DNA of 35,346 nt, taken from assembly GCA_028289545.1 (NCBI GenBank), contig JANQPG010000025.1, positions 1 to 35,346 on the forward strand, written 5' to 3'. The position numbers were made by a program, and so were the translations under genes. The DNA comes from Woeseiaceae bacterium (GTDB lineage: Bacteria; Pseudomonadota; Gammaproteobacteria; Steroidobacterales; Woeseiaceae). The notes below the pieces were generated by a model that worked only from the letters and a program-made list of their open reading frames with translations, was not told the origin of the DNA and made no database searches. Shown here piece by piece: positions 1-8,325 of the stretch; within the stretch, counting starts at the first letter, position 1; every line of letters starts with the position of its first letter.

Positions 1-1101
1 GTCGATCGAACCGCCGGCAATACCCCAGCCCCAGCCGTCGCGCATGCGCCGTTCCATCGGGTACTCGCGAGAGTAGCCGTAGCCGCCCAGGAGCTGCACC
101 GCCGTACCCGTCACGGTGCGCGCAATCTCGTTGGCGTAGCACTTGGCGACGGATGAATCGAGCATCGACGGCATACCCTGATCCGCGTTACACGCCGCTC
201 GATAGATCAGCAGCCGCGCTGCCTCGACCTGCATTTGCATTTCCGCAAGCTTGAGCTGCACCGCCTGGAAGTCGATGATCGGTTTGCCGAACTGCTTGCG
301 TTCCTGAACGTACTCGATGGCGTCTTCGAGCGCGCCGCTGGCCTGCGCGAGCCCCATCGTGGCGTTGCCGCAGCGTTCGAGATCGAACGCGGTCATGAGT
401 TTCTTGAAGCCACCGGCGGGCAGCACGACGTTGTCCGCGGGCACCTTCACGTTGTCGAAGTAAAGGTCGGAAGAGGGAACACCCCGAAACCCCATGAGCT
501 GTTCCTGCTCGCCGAAGGTGAGCCCGGGCGTGTCCTTCTCCACGTACACGGCGCCAATACCCTTGGCGCCGGGGTAGTCGGCGAGCCGCGTGTAGACGAG
601 ATAACCGTCGGCGTGCCCGCCACCCGAACACCAGCGCTTGTTGCCGTTGATTACGCAGCTGTCGCCGTCGATGACGCCGCGCGTCGTGAGATCGGTCAGG
701 GCCGAGCCGGCACCGGGTTCGGACATGGCGATCGCAATGACAAGATCGCCTCGGCAGACCGCGGGAACAAGCTTGCGGCGAAGTGTCTCGGAGCCGAAAC
801 GTTCGATCGCACGCACCGGACCGACACAGGACTCGAACACCGGGAACGCAACGGCGGCAGAAATCTTGGCAAGTTCCTCGATGACGATCAGCGCTTCGAG
901 GTTGCCGAGCCCCAGGCCGCCGAGTTCTTCGGGGATGTTGACCCCGAGGAAGCCCATTTCGGCAAACTCGCGGATGAGTTCGTGACTTGGCGGCTCGCCG
1001 GTTTCCTCGATGTGTGTTGCAATCGGCGGAAGCTTCTCGCGCGCGTAGCGGCGCACGGTGTCCTTGAGCTCGAGTTGCTCAGGCGTGAGTTGGAAGTCCA
1101 T
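1..1101 (-). CDS. Acyl-CoA dehydrogenase, IVD-like active site (3' end cut by window)
   Basis: FAD-dependent alpha,beta-dehydrogenation of an acyl-CoA. I translated the minus strand from the ATG at 1101; 367 codons run open to base 1, so only about the last 15-25 residues are missing. The N-terminal part has the usual ACAD helices, MSEPGAGS (residues 126-133) is the flavin-binding motif, and QLLGGYGYSREYPMER lies near the end. The usual catalytic Glu (MCAD E376 in YEGTSE) is Gly363 here, in IAGGS. A Glu is instead found at residue 242 in FDLER, the helix-G position used by isovaleryl-CoA dehydrogenase. The gene diverges from the CoA-transferase at 1205, with an operator palindrome between them. 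Family certain; substrate unknown, perhaps branched or bulky acyl-CoA. Confidence 0.93.
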   Translation of the reverse strand, partial: MDFQLTPEQLELKDTVRRYAREKLPPIATHIEETGEPPSHELIREFAEMGFLGVNIPEELGGLGLGNLEALIVIEELAKISAAVAFPVFESCVGPVRAIERFGSETLRRKLVPAVCRGDLVIAIAMSEPGAGSALTDLTTRGVIDGDSCVINGNKRWCSGGGHADGYLVYTRLADYPGAKGIGAVYVEKDTPGLTFGEQEQLMGFRGVPSSDLYFDNVKVPADNVVLPAGGFKKLMTAFDLERCGNATMGLAQASGALEDAIEYVQERKQFGKPIIDFQAVQLKLAEMQMQVEAARLLIYRAACNADQGMPSMLDSSVAKCYANEIARTVTGTAVQLLGGYGYSREYPMERRMRDGWGWGIAGGSID

Positions 1102-1107
1102 GGGCTT

Positions 1108-1137
1108 TTGCTGCTCGTTACGACCTGCGCTTATACT
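1108..1137 (+). promoter_or_regulatory. Candidate sigma70 promoter for the CoA-transferase
   Basis: TTGCTG (1108-1113) and TATACT (1132-1137) are 18 bp apart. The predicted start near 1144 places the palindrome 1153-1178 just downstream, where a bound repressor would block elongation. The same AT-rich patch read on the minus strand offers TAGTAT (1138-1133) for the acyl-CoA dehydrogenase. Inferred from sequence only. Confidence 0.4.
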
Positions 1138-1152
1138 AGACGCTACCCGATA

Positions 1153-1178
1153 AAAAAAACAGTCCGGACTGTTTTTTT
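1153..1178. promoter_or_regulatory. Operator palindrome, copy 1 (perfect)
   Basis: A perfect 26-bp inverted repeat with core AAACAGTCCGGACTGTTT at 1157-1174, flanked by A and T tracts. It sits between the divergent acyl-CoA dehydrogenase and CoA-transferase genes. The same core recurs in at least three other promoter gaps, so it reads as a binding site for a dimeric regulator, most simply the TetR protein at 10817-11461. Confidence 0.75.
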
Positions 1179-1204
1179 AGAATCCAGGCGTGAGTGGCTC
1201 GGTA

Positions 1205-2389
1205 ATGGAACAGATTCTAAACGGTATTCGCGTGCTGGACTTCGGCCGCTACGTGGCTGGTCCTTACTGTGCAACGCTGCTCGGCTACCTGGGCGCCGAC
1301 GTGATCCGCATCGAACGGCCCGGCGGCGGCGAGGACCGCTTCATTGCCCCGCTCGACGACGACGCAGCGGGGAGTGTGATGATGCAAACGGGCTGCAACA
1401 AGCGCAGTCTGATCCTCAATCTGCGTGCGGACGAAAGCCGCGGCATTGTCGACCGTCTACTCGAGTCCGCTGACGTGGTCGTGGCGAATCTGCCACCCGC
1501 GGCGCTCGACAGGCTGGGGCTCGGGTACGCGCGCATTTCGGCACTGAACCCCCGAATCGTGCTGACGTCCCTGACCGCGTTCGGCACGGCCGGTCCGTTC
1601 GCCAATCGCGGCGGTTTCGACGGGGTGGGCCAGGCCATGTCGGGCGCTATGTACATGAGTGGCACGCCGGGCAATCCGGTCAAGGCGGCCGCGCCCTATG
1701 TCGACTACTCGACGGCTGTGCTCGCGGCGTTCGGCACGCTGGCGGCATTGTTCGAGCGCGAGCGATCCGGGCGCGGACAGCAGGTGGAGGGTTCGCTGCT
1801 GGGGACGGCGCTGGCCGTGTTCAACTCGCACCTCATCGAGGAGGGGGGGCTGGCGCTCGGTCGTGCGCCCACTGGCAATCGCGTCCAGACTTCGGGTCCA
1901 TCGGACGTGTTCGAGTGCGCGGACGGGCACGTGCTTATACACGTTGTGGGCAACGGCCTGTTCCGCCGCGTTGCGGCAGTGATCGGCGCAGACGACTGGC
2001 TTGAAGACCCGGAACTCGAAAGCGACATAGGACGCGGCAACGCGCGTGACCGCCTGTGCGAGCGCGTGCAGGATTGGTGTCGCGACCGGACGGTCGAAGA
2101 CGTGCTCGCGATGCTCGCCGAGGCGGGCGTGCCCGCGGGTCCCGTGCTGACCCTTGCGGAAACTCTCGGACACCCGCAAACCGATGCGTTGGGGGTGTTG
2201 AAACCGGTTGCGATGCCGGGCCGCGACGGTCAGGTTCCCGTTGCGGACCTGCCGCTCGCGTTCTCGCGCAATCCGGGCGGGATTCGGACGCCGCCGCCGG
2301 CGCCGGGCCAGCATTCCCGCGAAATCCTTACCGAGGCGGGCTATGGCGTGGAAGAGATCGAGGATTTCGCCAGAAAGGGCGTCATCTGA
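1205..2389 (+). CDS. Class III CoA-transferase (CaiB/BaiF family)
   Basis: Transfers CoA between acyl-CoA and a free acid, probably activating a pathway intermediate. The protein is 394 residues from the ATG at 1205, the usual family length. A GTG at 1190 would add five residues, but the ATG matches the family N-terminus (MEQILNGIRVLDF). The Rossmann-like start holds GRYVAGPYCATLLGYLGADV, and the Asp expected to form the acyl-anhydride is D167 in APYVDYST. The gene stands alone between two operator palindromes (1153-1178 and 2426-2453) and diverges from an acyl-CoA dehydrogenase. Acid specificity cannot be inferred. Confidence 0.93.
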   Translation: MEQILNGIRVLDFGRYVAGPYCATLLGYLGADVIRIERPGGGEDRFIAPLDDDAAGSVMMQTGCNKRSLILNLRADESRGIVDRLLESADVVVANLPPAALDRLGLGYARISALNPRIVLTSLTAFGTAGPFANRGGFDGVGQAMSGAMYMSGTPGNPVKAAAPYVDYSTAVLAAFGTLAALFERERSGRGQQVEGSLLGTALAVFNSHLIEEGGLALGRAPTGNRVQTSGPSDVFECADGHVLIHVVGNGLFRRVAAVIGADDWLEDPELESDIGRGNARDRLCERVQDWCRDRTVEDVLAMLAEAGVPAGPVLTLAETLGHPQTDALGVLKPVAMPGRDGQVPVADLPLAFSRNPGGIRTPPPAPGQHSREILTEAGYGVEEIEDFARKGVI

Positions 2390-2425
2390 TCCGGAGCGTC
2401 CCGCGGGTTGCGCGAGGCAGGGCCT

Positions 2426-2453
2426 AAAAAAAACAGTCATGACTGTTTCTTTT
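2426..2453. promoter_or_regulatory. Operator palindrome, copy 2
   Basis: AAACAGTCATGACTGTTT at 2431-2448 is a perfect 18-bp palindrome that extends to 28 bp (2426-2453) with one mismatched pair. It lies between the CoA-transferase stop and the first Rieske operon. Its centre (2439.5) is 29.5 bp upstream of TATACT at 2469, so a bound dimer would cover the -35 region. Confidence 0.75.
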
Positions 2454-2474
2454 TTATGGCCGGATATCTATACT
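2446..2474 (+). promoter_or_regulatory. Candidate promoter of the first Rieske operon
   Basis: TATACT at 2469-2474 is a good -10 box. With a 17-bp spacer the -35 would be the poor TTTCTT at 2446-2451, overlapping the right arm of the operator. The same arrangement recurs before the gene at 12875. Transcription would start near 2481, 46 bases upstream of the ATG. Confidence 0.45.
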
Positions 2475-2526
2475 GGGTTCAGCTCAAAAAACCGCAACGG
2501 CCCCTGACACTTACTGGATACCGAAC

Positions 2527-3744
2527 ATGGATGCCGCATTCATCGAGCGCGTAAAGCGCAATGTGCAGTACCAGCGCGAAAGAAAGTCCCCGCCCGAGGG
2601 TTTTCCGGCCTTCCCGCCGATCCCCGGCGGCCGCTACGTCGACCCCGGTTTTCTGGCCATTGAGGAGCGTGCGCTCTGGAAGCGCTCGTGGCTTTATGCG
2701 TGCCACGTCGACGAGTTGCCGGAGTCGGGCAGCTACCTGCTGTTCAAGAAGAGTGGCTCACCCATCCTGATCGTGCGCGGCAAGGACAACCAGATCCGTG
2801 CGTTTTACAACACCTGTCGGCATCGAGGCGGTCCGCTCGTGAAAGATCGTTGCGGCAAATCGCGCGGCGGGTTCGTCTGCGGTTATCATGGCTGGACCTA
2901 CGATCTCGAAGGCAAGCTCGTAAACCTGCGCGATCGTCGCGACTTCGTGGGTCTCGATTTTGCGGCGCACGGACTCGTTACGGTGCGCTGCGAACGCCTG
3001 GGCAACTGGGTGTTCATCAACGAGGATCCTCAAGCGGAGCCGCTGCTCGACCATCTGGGTCCCATTCCCGAACACCTGGCGCAGTTCGACCTCGACACGA
3101 TACGGCACGTCGATTCGCGTTCTTACGATGTGGCCTGCAACGTCAAAGTGCTGCTCGACGCCTTTCTCGAGGTGTACCACCTCAAGTCGATTCACAAGGA
3201 CACTGTCGATCGCTTTCTCGATCATCGCGGCACCGACATTGTGCTGTGGCCGAACGGTCACTCGCTCATGGTGACGCCGAACCGTCGCGACGACTGGGTC
3301 GACCCGGGGACCCGCGGCATGGCCGAGTTCCCGTCCGTAACCGAGCTGCCGCAGCGCTATAACCTCTCTTACAACCTGTATCCGAACCTGGTCACGCCCG
3401 TTGCCCCCACGGGTATGCCGTTCCTCGTTTTCTGGCCGGTCAGCAGCAATACGATGCGCATCGAATGCCACTGGTTTGCCCCGGACTGGGGTGACGGCGA
3501 GCGCGATCCATTGTGGGAAACCCGCATCAACAACTTCGAGCGGATACTTTACGAAGACACCCAGTTCGCACCGCAAATCCAGGAGTCCGTGGAGTCACCG
3601 GGCTTCAAAGGCATTTCGCTGAACTACCAGGAGCGGCGCATTTACCACTGGCACGAGGAGCTGGATCGGCGCATCGGCGATCTGGCGATCGATCCGGCAT
3701 TTAAAGTGTCGCCGCAGCTCGGCGAGTTCGTGGAGACGCCGTGA
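2527..3744 (+). CDS. Rieske non-haem iron oxygenase, alpha subunit (1 of 3)
   Basis: O2-dependent hydroxylase or dioxygenase terminal component, 405 residues. The Rieske [2Fe-2S] ligands are C97, H99, C118 and H121 (CRHRGGPL and CGYHGWTY). The catalytic domain carries D211 and the mononuclear iron ligands H218 and H223 in EVYHLKSIH; a C-terminal YEDTQ probably supplies the carboxylate. No beta subunit lies nearby, so it is probably an alpha-only oxygenase. It is the first gene of a five-gene operon and overlaps the next gene by 4 nt. Electrons may come from the ferredoxin at 12414-12725. It differs clearly from the other two Rieske proteins here, which resemble each other. Substrate unknown. 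Confidence 0.93.
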   Translation: MDAAFIERVKRNVQYQRERKSPPEGFPAFPPIPGGRYVDPGFLAIEERALWKRSWLYACHVDELPESGSYLLFKKSGSPILIVRGKDNQIRAFYNTCRHRGGPLVKDRCGKSRGGFVCGYHGWTYDLEGKLVNLRDRRDFVGLDFAAHGLVTVRCERLGNWVFINEDPQAEPLLDHLGPIPEHLAQFDLDTIRHVDSRSYDVACNVKVLLDAFLEVYHLKSIHKDTVDRFLDHRGTDIVLWPNGHSLMVTPNRRDDWVDPGTRGMAEFPSVTELPQRYNLSYNLYPNLVTPVAPTGMPFLVFWPVSSNTMRIECHWFAPDWGDGERDPLWETRINNFERILYEDTQFAPQIQESVESPGFKGISLNYQERRIYHWHEELDRRIGDLAIDPAFKVSPQLGEFVETP

Positions 3745-5186
3745 GCGGTGACGGATTCGGCATCCTTGCGCTGGGCTGTTACCTGCCGGTCGGGCGATTG
3801 CCGGGTGCGGTGCCCGTGGGCGCAAACGCCTGGTTCGCGCCGGGCTTGCGCGCGGCGCCGGGCCAGCGCCGAAGCTTCTGCAGCTGGGACGAAGACGCTT
3901 TGACGATGGCCGTCGAAGCCGGTGGCGATTGCCTGGCCGGTGCGGAGGCGGAGGGTATCGAGACGTTGACCGTGGTGTCGACGTCATTGCCGTTTGCCGA
4001 TCGCTCGAATGCCGGCGTCGTCCGGGAAGCACTCGACCTACCCGCGGACACCCGGCTGAGTGATGCCGGCGGCAGCGTACGGGCCGGCTCCACGGCGCTC
4101 AGGGCAGCACTCGAGGGCGGCGCAGCGCAGCTTGTGCTGGCCGCGGATTGTGTCGATGCCAAACCGGCCAGCGCTCAGGAGCTGTCGTTTGGTCACGGCG
4201 CCGCGGGTGTGCTGGTCGGCGAGGGTGACTGCGTTGCAAAACTCCTCGGTGCGGCGAGCCTGCACCAGGATTTTGTCGATCATTACCGGGCGGCCGGCGA
4301 GCGCTTCGAATACGCGCTGGAGCCTCGCTGGGTACGCGATGCAGGGTATCGCGATCAGGTTGCGGCAACCGCGGGCGAGGCTCTGGAGTCGGCCGGGCTC
4401 GCCGCAGACCGCGTGACCGCCACGGCCATCGCTGCGCCGGGCGGTCTGGCGCCGGCCGTGCGCAAACACTTGAACAAGGCGTTGGCTTTGCCCACGGCGA
4501 GCAGCGAGCTTGAAACCGCTGTCGGCTTTTGTGGCGCGGCGGAGCCTTTGCTCAAGCTGGTGGAAGTACTCGAAGCCGCGCGCGCGGGCGACAAAATTCT
4601 GTTGCTGGCGTTGGGTCAGGGAATTGACGCGCTTGTACTTGAAGTCATTCGTCCGCCGGCAACACGCTCACTGGCTAGCGCCCTTGCGGCCGGTGTTCGC
4701 GAAGACAATTACACCCGCTACCTGGCACTGCGCGGACTCCTGCCGCTCGAGGCGGGTATCCGCGCGGAGCGCGACAATCGCACGGCACTATCGGCGTTCT
4801 GGCGAAAGCATGAAGCGATTACGGCCTTCAAGGGCGGCAAATGTTCTAAATGCGGCACCTTGCAGTTTCCGGCCACCCGGCTTTGTGTCCACTGCGGCGC
4901 GGAAGATACGCAGGAGCCTGTGCGAATGGCGGACATGACGGGTCGTGTCCGCTCGTTTACCGAAGACTGGCTGGCGTACACGCCGAAACCGCCCCTCGTG
5001 TTTGGCAACGTCGGCTTCGAAGACGGCGCCAACGTCATGATGGAATTCACCGACGTGGAGCCGGGGCAACTCGAGGTGGGCGCGCCGGTCGACATGCGGT
5101 TCCGCATCAAGGATCTGGACGAGCGGCGCGCGTTCCGCCGCTATTTCTGGAAGCCCGCGCCGATTCGGGAGACCGACGATGCCTGA
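3741..5186 (+). CDS. Thiolase-like (HMG-CoA synthase-type) domain fused to Zn-ribbon/OB-fold (DUF35)
   Basis: 481 residues from a GTG that overlaps the upstream stop (GTGA). Residues 1-350 have the KAS III/HMG-CoA synthase fold, but where a nucleophilic Cys is expected the sequence is GGSVRAGSTAL (about 111-120), with no Cys. Residues 368-385 form a zinc ribbon (C368, C371, C382, C385), followed by an acyl-CoA-binding OB-fold. DUF35 proteins usually pair with a separate thiolase-fold partner, and the next gene, overlapping by 8 nt, encodes an SCP2-type thiolase. I infer an accessory or scaffolding subunit of a thiolase or retro-aldolase complex, comparable in plan to Ltp2-ChsH2 of steroid degradation. 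Confidence 0.85.
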   Translation: MSGDGFGILALGCYLPVGRLPGAVPVGANAWFAPGLRAAPGQRRSFCSWDEDALTMAVEAGGDCLAGAEAEGIETLTVVSTSLPFADRSNAGVVREALDLPADTRLSDAGGSVRAGSTALRAALEGGAAQLVLAADCVDAKPASAQELSFGHGAAGVLVGEGDCVAKLLGAASLHQDFVDHYRAAGERFEYALEPRWVRDAGYRDQVAATAGEALESAGLAADRVTATAIAAPGGLAPAVRKHLNKALALPTASSELETAVGFCGAAEPLLKLVEVLEAARAGDKILLLALGQGIDALVLEVIRPPATRSLASALAAGVREDNYTRYLALRGLLPLEAGIRAERDNRTALSAFWRKHEAITAFKGGKCSKCGTLQFPATRLCVHCGAEDTQEPVRMADMTGRVRSFTEDWLAYTPKPPLVFGNVGFEDGANVMMEFTDVEPGQLEVGAPVDMRFRIKDLDERRAFRRYFWKPAPIRETDDA

Positions 5187-6387
5187 GGGAATTCGCGACA
5201 AGGTGGTGGTGCTCGGCATGGGCTGCAGCCGCTTCGGCGAGCGCTGGGAGTCGGGTCCCGAGGAGCTCATGCTCGAAGCGTTCAGCGAGGCGCTGGCTGA
5301 CTCCGGTGTCGAAAAACAGGATATCGACGCTGCCTGGCTCGGTGTCTTCTTTCAGGAGCAGAGCACCGGCAAATCCGGTCTGCCCCTGTCGCAGGCACTC
5401 CGGCTGCCCAATATTCCCGTCACCCGCGTCGAGAACCTCTGCGCCACGGGCACCGAGGCGCTGCGCGGCGCCGCGTACGCGGTTGCGGCCGGCGCGGCCG
5501 ACATCGCGCTGGCCATGGGCGTGGAGAAGCTCAAAGACACGGGTTTCGGCGGGTTGCCGGAACGCACCAAAGGCAGCAGCGAAGACCTGTGGCTGCCGAA
5601 CAGCACCGCTCCCGGTTCGTTTGCGCAACTGGCGTCGGCATACAGCGCCGTGCACAAGCGCGACATCAAGGAACTCAAGCGCGCCATGGCGCACATTTCG
5701 GTCAAGAGTCACAGGAACGCGCTCGACAATCCGAAGGCGCATTTGCGGCGTGCGATTACCGAAGACGACGTGCTGAACGCGCCGACCGTTGCGTATCCGC
5801 TCGGCGTTCTGGATTGTTGTGGTGTGAGCGACGGCGCGGCCTGCGCCATCCTGTGTACTCCCGAAGTTGCCAAACGTTTGGGCCGTAGCGACGCGGTCGC
5901 GATTAAAGCGCTGCAGCTCGCGCCGAGCAACGGCGTCGAGCTCAGCAACGACGCGTGGGACGGCGCGCACACGCTGACGACACGCATCGCCGCCGAACGC
6001 GCCTACCGCGAGGCCGGCATCGACGACCCGAAGAGTGAACTCGATCTCATGGAGGTTCACGACTGTTTCTCGGTGACCGAGCTGGTCCTCATGGAAGATC
6101 TCGGCGTTTCCGACGAGGGCCGGGCAATCGACGACGTGCTCGACGGCCGCTACGACCACGATGGCGCCATCCCCTGCCAGATTGACGGCGGGCTCAAGTG
6201 TTTCGGGCACCCGATAGGCGCCAGCGGTTTGCGCATGGCGTATGAAATTTATCTGCAGCTCCTGGGTCGCGCCTCTGAGCGGCAGCTCGACAGCCCAAGT
6301 ATCGGCCTCGCACAGAATCTGGGCGGCGTGCCAAATCGCAACGTCGCAAGTGTTGCGATTTACGGGCTCAAAGACATAACGAGGTAA
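5179..6387 (+). CDS. SCP2/lipid-transfer-type thiolase or acyl-CoA aldolase
   Basis: 402 residues of the nonspecific lipid-transfer thiolase family. Visible motifs are ENLCATGTEAL with the nucleophile-position Cys at residue 88, EVHDCF (H294) and GGLKCFGHPIGASG (H344). The second active-site Cys of classical thiolases, expected near the C-terminus, is absent: the region reads AQNLGGVPNR, as in SCP-x/Ltp proteins. It overlaps the DUF35 fusion gene upstream and sits 4 nt before an enoyl-CoA-reductase-like SDR. It could do thiolytic or retro-aldol cleavage of a CoA-linked side chain; the DUF35 partner makes the second a serious option. Confidence 0.9.
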   Translation: MPEGIRDKVVVLGMGCSRFGERWESGPEELMLEAFSEALADSGVEKQDIDAAWLGVFFQEQSTGKSGLPLSQALRLPNIPVTRVENLCATGTEALRGAAYAVAAGAADIALAMGVEKLKDTGFGGLPERTKGSSEDLWLPNSTAPGSFAQLASAYSAVHKRDIKELKRAMAHISVKSHRNALDNPKAHLRRAITEDDVLNAPTVAYPLGVLDCCGVSDGAACAILCTPEVAKRLGRSDAVAIKALQLAPSNGVELSNDAWDGAHTLTTRIAAERAYREAGIDDPKSELDLMEVHDCFSVTELVLMEDLGVSDEGRAIDDVLDGRYDHDGAIPCQIDGGLKCFGHPIGASGLRMAYEIYLQLLGRASERQLDSPSIGLAQNLGGVPNRNVASVAIYGLKDITR

Positions 6388-6391
6388 GGCT

Positions 6392-7279
6392 ATGTCGTTC
6401 GCAAAAACACGACCGCCGCTGCGCAACGAGAACTACGGCATGTCCGACGAGGAGCTGGCCAGCGCCCCGACGGTGTATCGCAGCGATCTCCTGAAGGACA
6501 AGGTCGTTATCATTTCGGGGGGCGGCTCCGGGCTGGGTAAGGCCATGGCGTTTCTGATGGCGCGACTGGGTGCGCGGGTCATGATTTGCGGGCGCCGGGA
6601 GGAGAAGCTCAAGTCGACCTGCGATTCGATGGCCGAGTTGTTGGGCGCCGACGTGGACTACCGCGCAATGACCATTCGCGACCCCGAAGCCGTCACCGAA
6701 CTCATGGAAGCCACCTGGGAGCGTTTCGGCAAACTCGATATCCTCGTGAACAACGGCGGCGGACAGTATCCGCAGGCGGCGATCGATTTCAGCGACAAGG
6801 GCTGGAATGCCGTCATCGACACCAACCTCAACGGCACCTGGTACATGATGCAGCGCGCGGCGCGCCTGTGGCAAAAGCACAACCATCCCGGCAGCATCGT
6901 GACGATCGTGGCGAACGTGGATCGCGGCATGCCGCAGGTTGCGCACACCTGCGCAGCGCGCGCCGGCGTGATTGGGCTTACCAAGTCGGTATCGACGGAA
7001 TGGGCGCCGCTCAACATTCGCGTCAACTGCGTGTCGCCGGGCAGCGTCGAAACCGAAGGTTTCAACGTTTACAGCGAGGAAGCGTTGGAGACGTTCCCGT
7101 ACAGCAACCCGATGAAGCGGCTGGGCGACGCGTTCGACATTGCCGAGGCTGTCATCTACCTGTCCGCGCCTTCCGCGAAGTTCATTACCGGTGAAGTGTT
7201 GACCGTGGACGGCGGAAACGCTCAGTGGGGCGACGTGTGGCCCGGCGGCATACCCGACTATTTCAACGTCAAGCGCTAG
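6392..7279 (+). CDS. SDR, trans-2-enoyl-CoA reductase (PECR)-like
   Basis: 295 residues with a 35-residue N-terminal extension before the Rossmann motif GGGSGLG (43-49). The NNGGG at 120-124 replaces NNAG. The usual YxxxK is absent: the region reads AHTCAARAGVIGLTKS (H185, R190), as in the 2,4-dienoyl-CoA reductase / peroxisomal trans-2-enoyl-CoA reductase branch. That suggests reduction of an enoyl-CoA, saturating a double bond made elsewhere in the pathway. It is the fourth gene of the Rieske/thiolase operon and begins 4 nt after the thiolase stop. The branch assignment rests on motif resemblance. Confidence 0.87.
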   Translation: MSFAKTRPPLRNENYGMSDEELASAPTVYRSDLLKDKVVIISGGGSGLGKAMAFLMARLGARVMICGRREEKLKSTCDSMAELLGADVDYRAMTIRDPEAVTELMEATWERFGKLDILVNNGGGQYPQAAIDFSDKGWNAVIDTNLNGTWYMMQRAARLWQKHNHPGSIVTIVANVDRGMPQVAHTCAARAGVIGLTKSVSTEWAPLNIRVNCVSPGSVETEGFNVYSEEALETFPYSNPMKRLGDAFDIAEAVIYLSAPSAKFITGEVLTVDGGNAQWGDVWPGGIPDYFNVKR

Positions 7280-7315
7280 CGTGCCGGTTATGCGCAACAT
7301 CGATAAGGGGGACGT

Positions 7316-7873
7316 ATGAGCAGCACACTACTGAGCCGGATCGAGCCGGACGCTTTACCCGACGATCTCAAGCAGGTCTGGGGCACACTCAACGAGCTGA
7401 CCGGCGAGCCGACGTTTGTCGAGGTATTCGCGCAAGCGCCCGAGTTGCTCGACTTCGTCATGCAGCGATTCTACGGACAGATCTTTTTTTCGGGGCGCGT
7501 CGACGAGCGCTACAAGCAGCTTGCGAGGTTGCGTCTCTCGCAGATCCACGGCTGCCGCACCTGCAACAAACAGAACGTGCCCGGGGCGAAGAACAGCGGT
7601 TTCAGCGACGAGCAGATAGCGGTGATGGACAAACCCACGGCCGATCTGTTTGACGAGGCGGAACTGGCCGTGCTGGAGTACGCCGAGCAGATGGCGCTCA
7701 CGAACCATGACGGCAAGATGGACTCCGCGCTGTACGCGAGGCTGTCCGCGCACTTCAGCGACGCCGAGATCTGCGAACTCGGCACGGTCATGGCCGTCAT
7801 CGGCGGCATGGCGAAACTATCGTTTGTGCTCGACCTCGTGGAGCGGGAGGACTACTGCGTGTTTGCCGCCTGA
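7316..7873 (+). CDS. Carboxymuconolactone decarboxylase/AhpD-family protein
   Basis: 185 residues, all-helical CMD fold. IHGCRTCNKQN contains the redox CxxC pair C80 and C83, but the following His of the AhpD pattern CxxCxxxH is not present. It therefore may not be a peroxidase reductant. It has a strong ribosome site (AGGGGGA) and ends the operon begun at 2527. Its 3' end overlaps the convergent MaoC gene by 22 nt. Such proteins often accompany catabolic operons; its exact role is unknown. Confidence 0.85.
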   Translation: MSSTLLSRIEPDALPDDLKQVWGTLNELTGEPTFVEVFAQAPELLDFVMQRFYGQIFFSGRVDERYKQLARLRLSQIHGCRTCNKQNVPGAKNSGFSDEQIAVMDKPTADLFDEAELAVLEYAEQMALTNHDGKMDSALYARLSAHFSDAEICELGTVMAVIGGMAKLSFVLDLVEREDYCVFAA

Positions 7874-8325
7874 AGCGGCCGTCTCTCCACGTAGTTGGTG
7901 CTGTTGCAGTAGAACAGCTCGTCGTTGTCCTGGTTCACGAGCGCGTAGCGGTAGACGACAACTCCGCGATCCGGCCGGCTCGCGGACGGCCGTTTCGACA
8001 ACAGCAAGGCCCGCGCGCGCACCGTGTCGCCCGCGCGCATGGGTTTGTTCCAGCGCAGGTTGTCCCAGCTGATTCCACAGACCCAGCGGATATCACCCGT
8101 GATTTCGTGGTCGCAGCGTCGCCAGAGGGCCAGTATGTGTATGCCGCTCGCGACCACTTGACCAAACTGCGGATGATTTTTTGCGGCGTCCGGATCGACG
8201 TGGAAATACTGCGGGTCGTACTGACGAGCAAACTCGAGTATCTCCGCTTCGCTGACGGTCAGGGCGCTCGACTCGGCGAACTCGCCCGGCTCGAGATCCT
8301 CGAAGTAGCGCGAGGGAGCCGTCAT
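7852..8325 (-). CDS. MaoC-like enoyl-CoA hydratase (hotdog fold)
   Basis: 157 residues, a single-hotdog protein. ARQYDPQYFHVD carries the (R)-hydratase dyad positions D37 and H42, followed by a GQVVASGIHILAL helix typical of the family. It likely adds water to an enoyl-CoA. Its ATG overlaps the stop of the upstream GST-like gene (ATGA), so the two form a minus-strand operon starting near 9242. It fits the beta-oxidation theme of the island; some homologues are only acyl-CoA-binding or thioesterase-like. Confidence 0.88.
   Translation of the reverse strand: MTAPSRYFEDLEPGEFAESSALTVSEAEILEFARQYDPQYFHVDPDAAKNHPQFGQVVASGIHILALWRRCDHEITGDIRWVCGISWDNLRWNKPMRAGDTVRARALLLSKRPSASRPDRGVVVYRYALVNQDNDELFYCNSTNYVERRPLQAANTQ

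Noticed and set aside
1153..1178. Palindrome with A and T tracts read as an intrinsic terminator
   Set aside because: It lies upstream of divergent genes, has no loop, and its core sequence is repeated in other promoter gaps; terminators are not conserved in stem sequence.
235..1473. 412-codon plus-strand frame
   Set aside because: Antisense to the acyl-CoA dehydrogenase and runs through the operator and into the CoA-transferase start; no domain.
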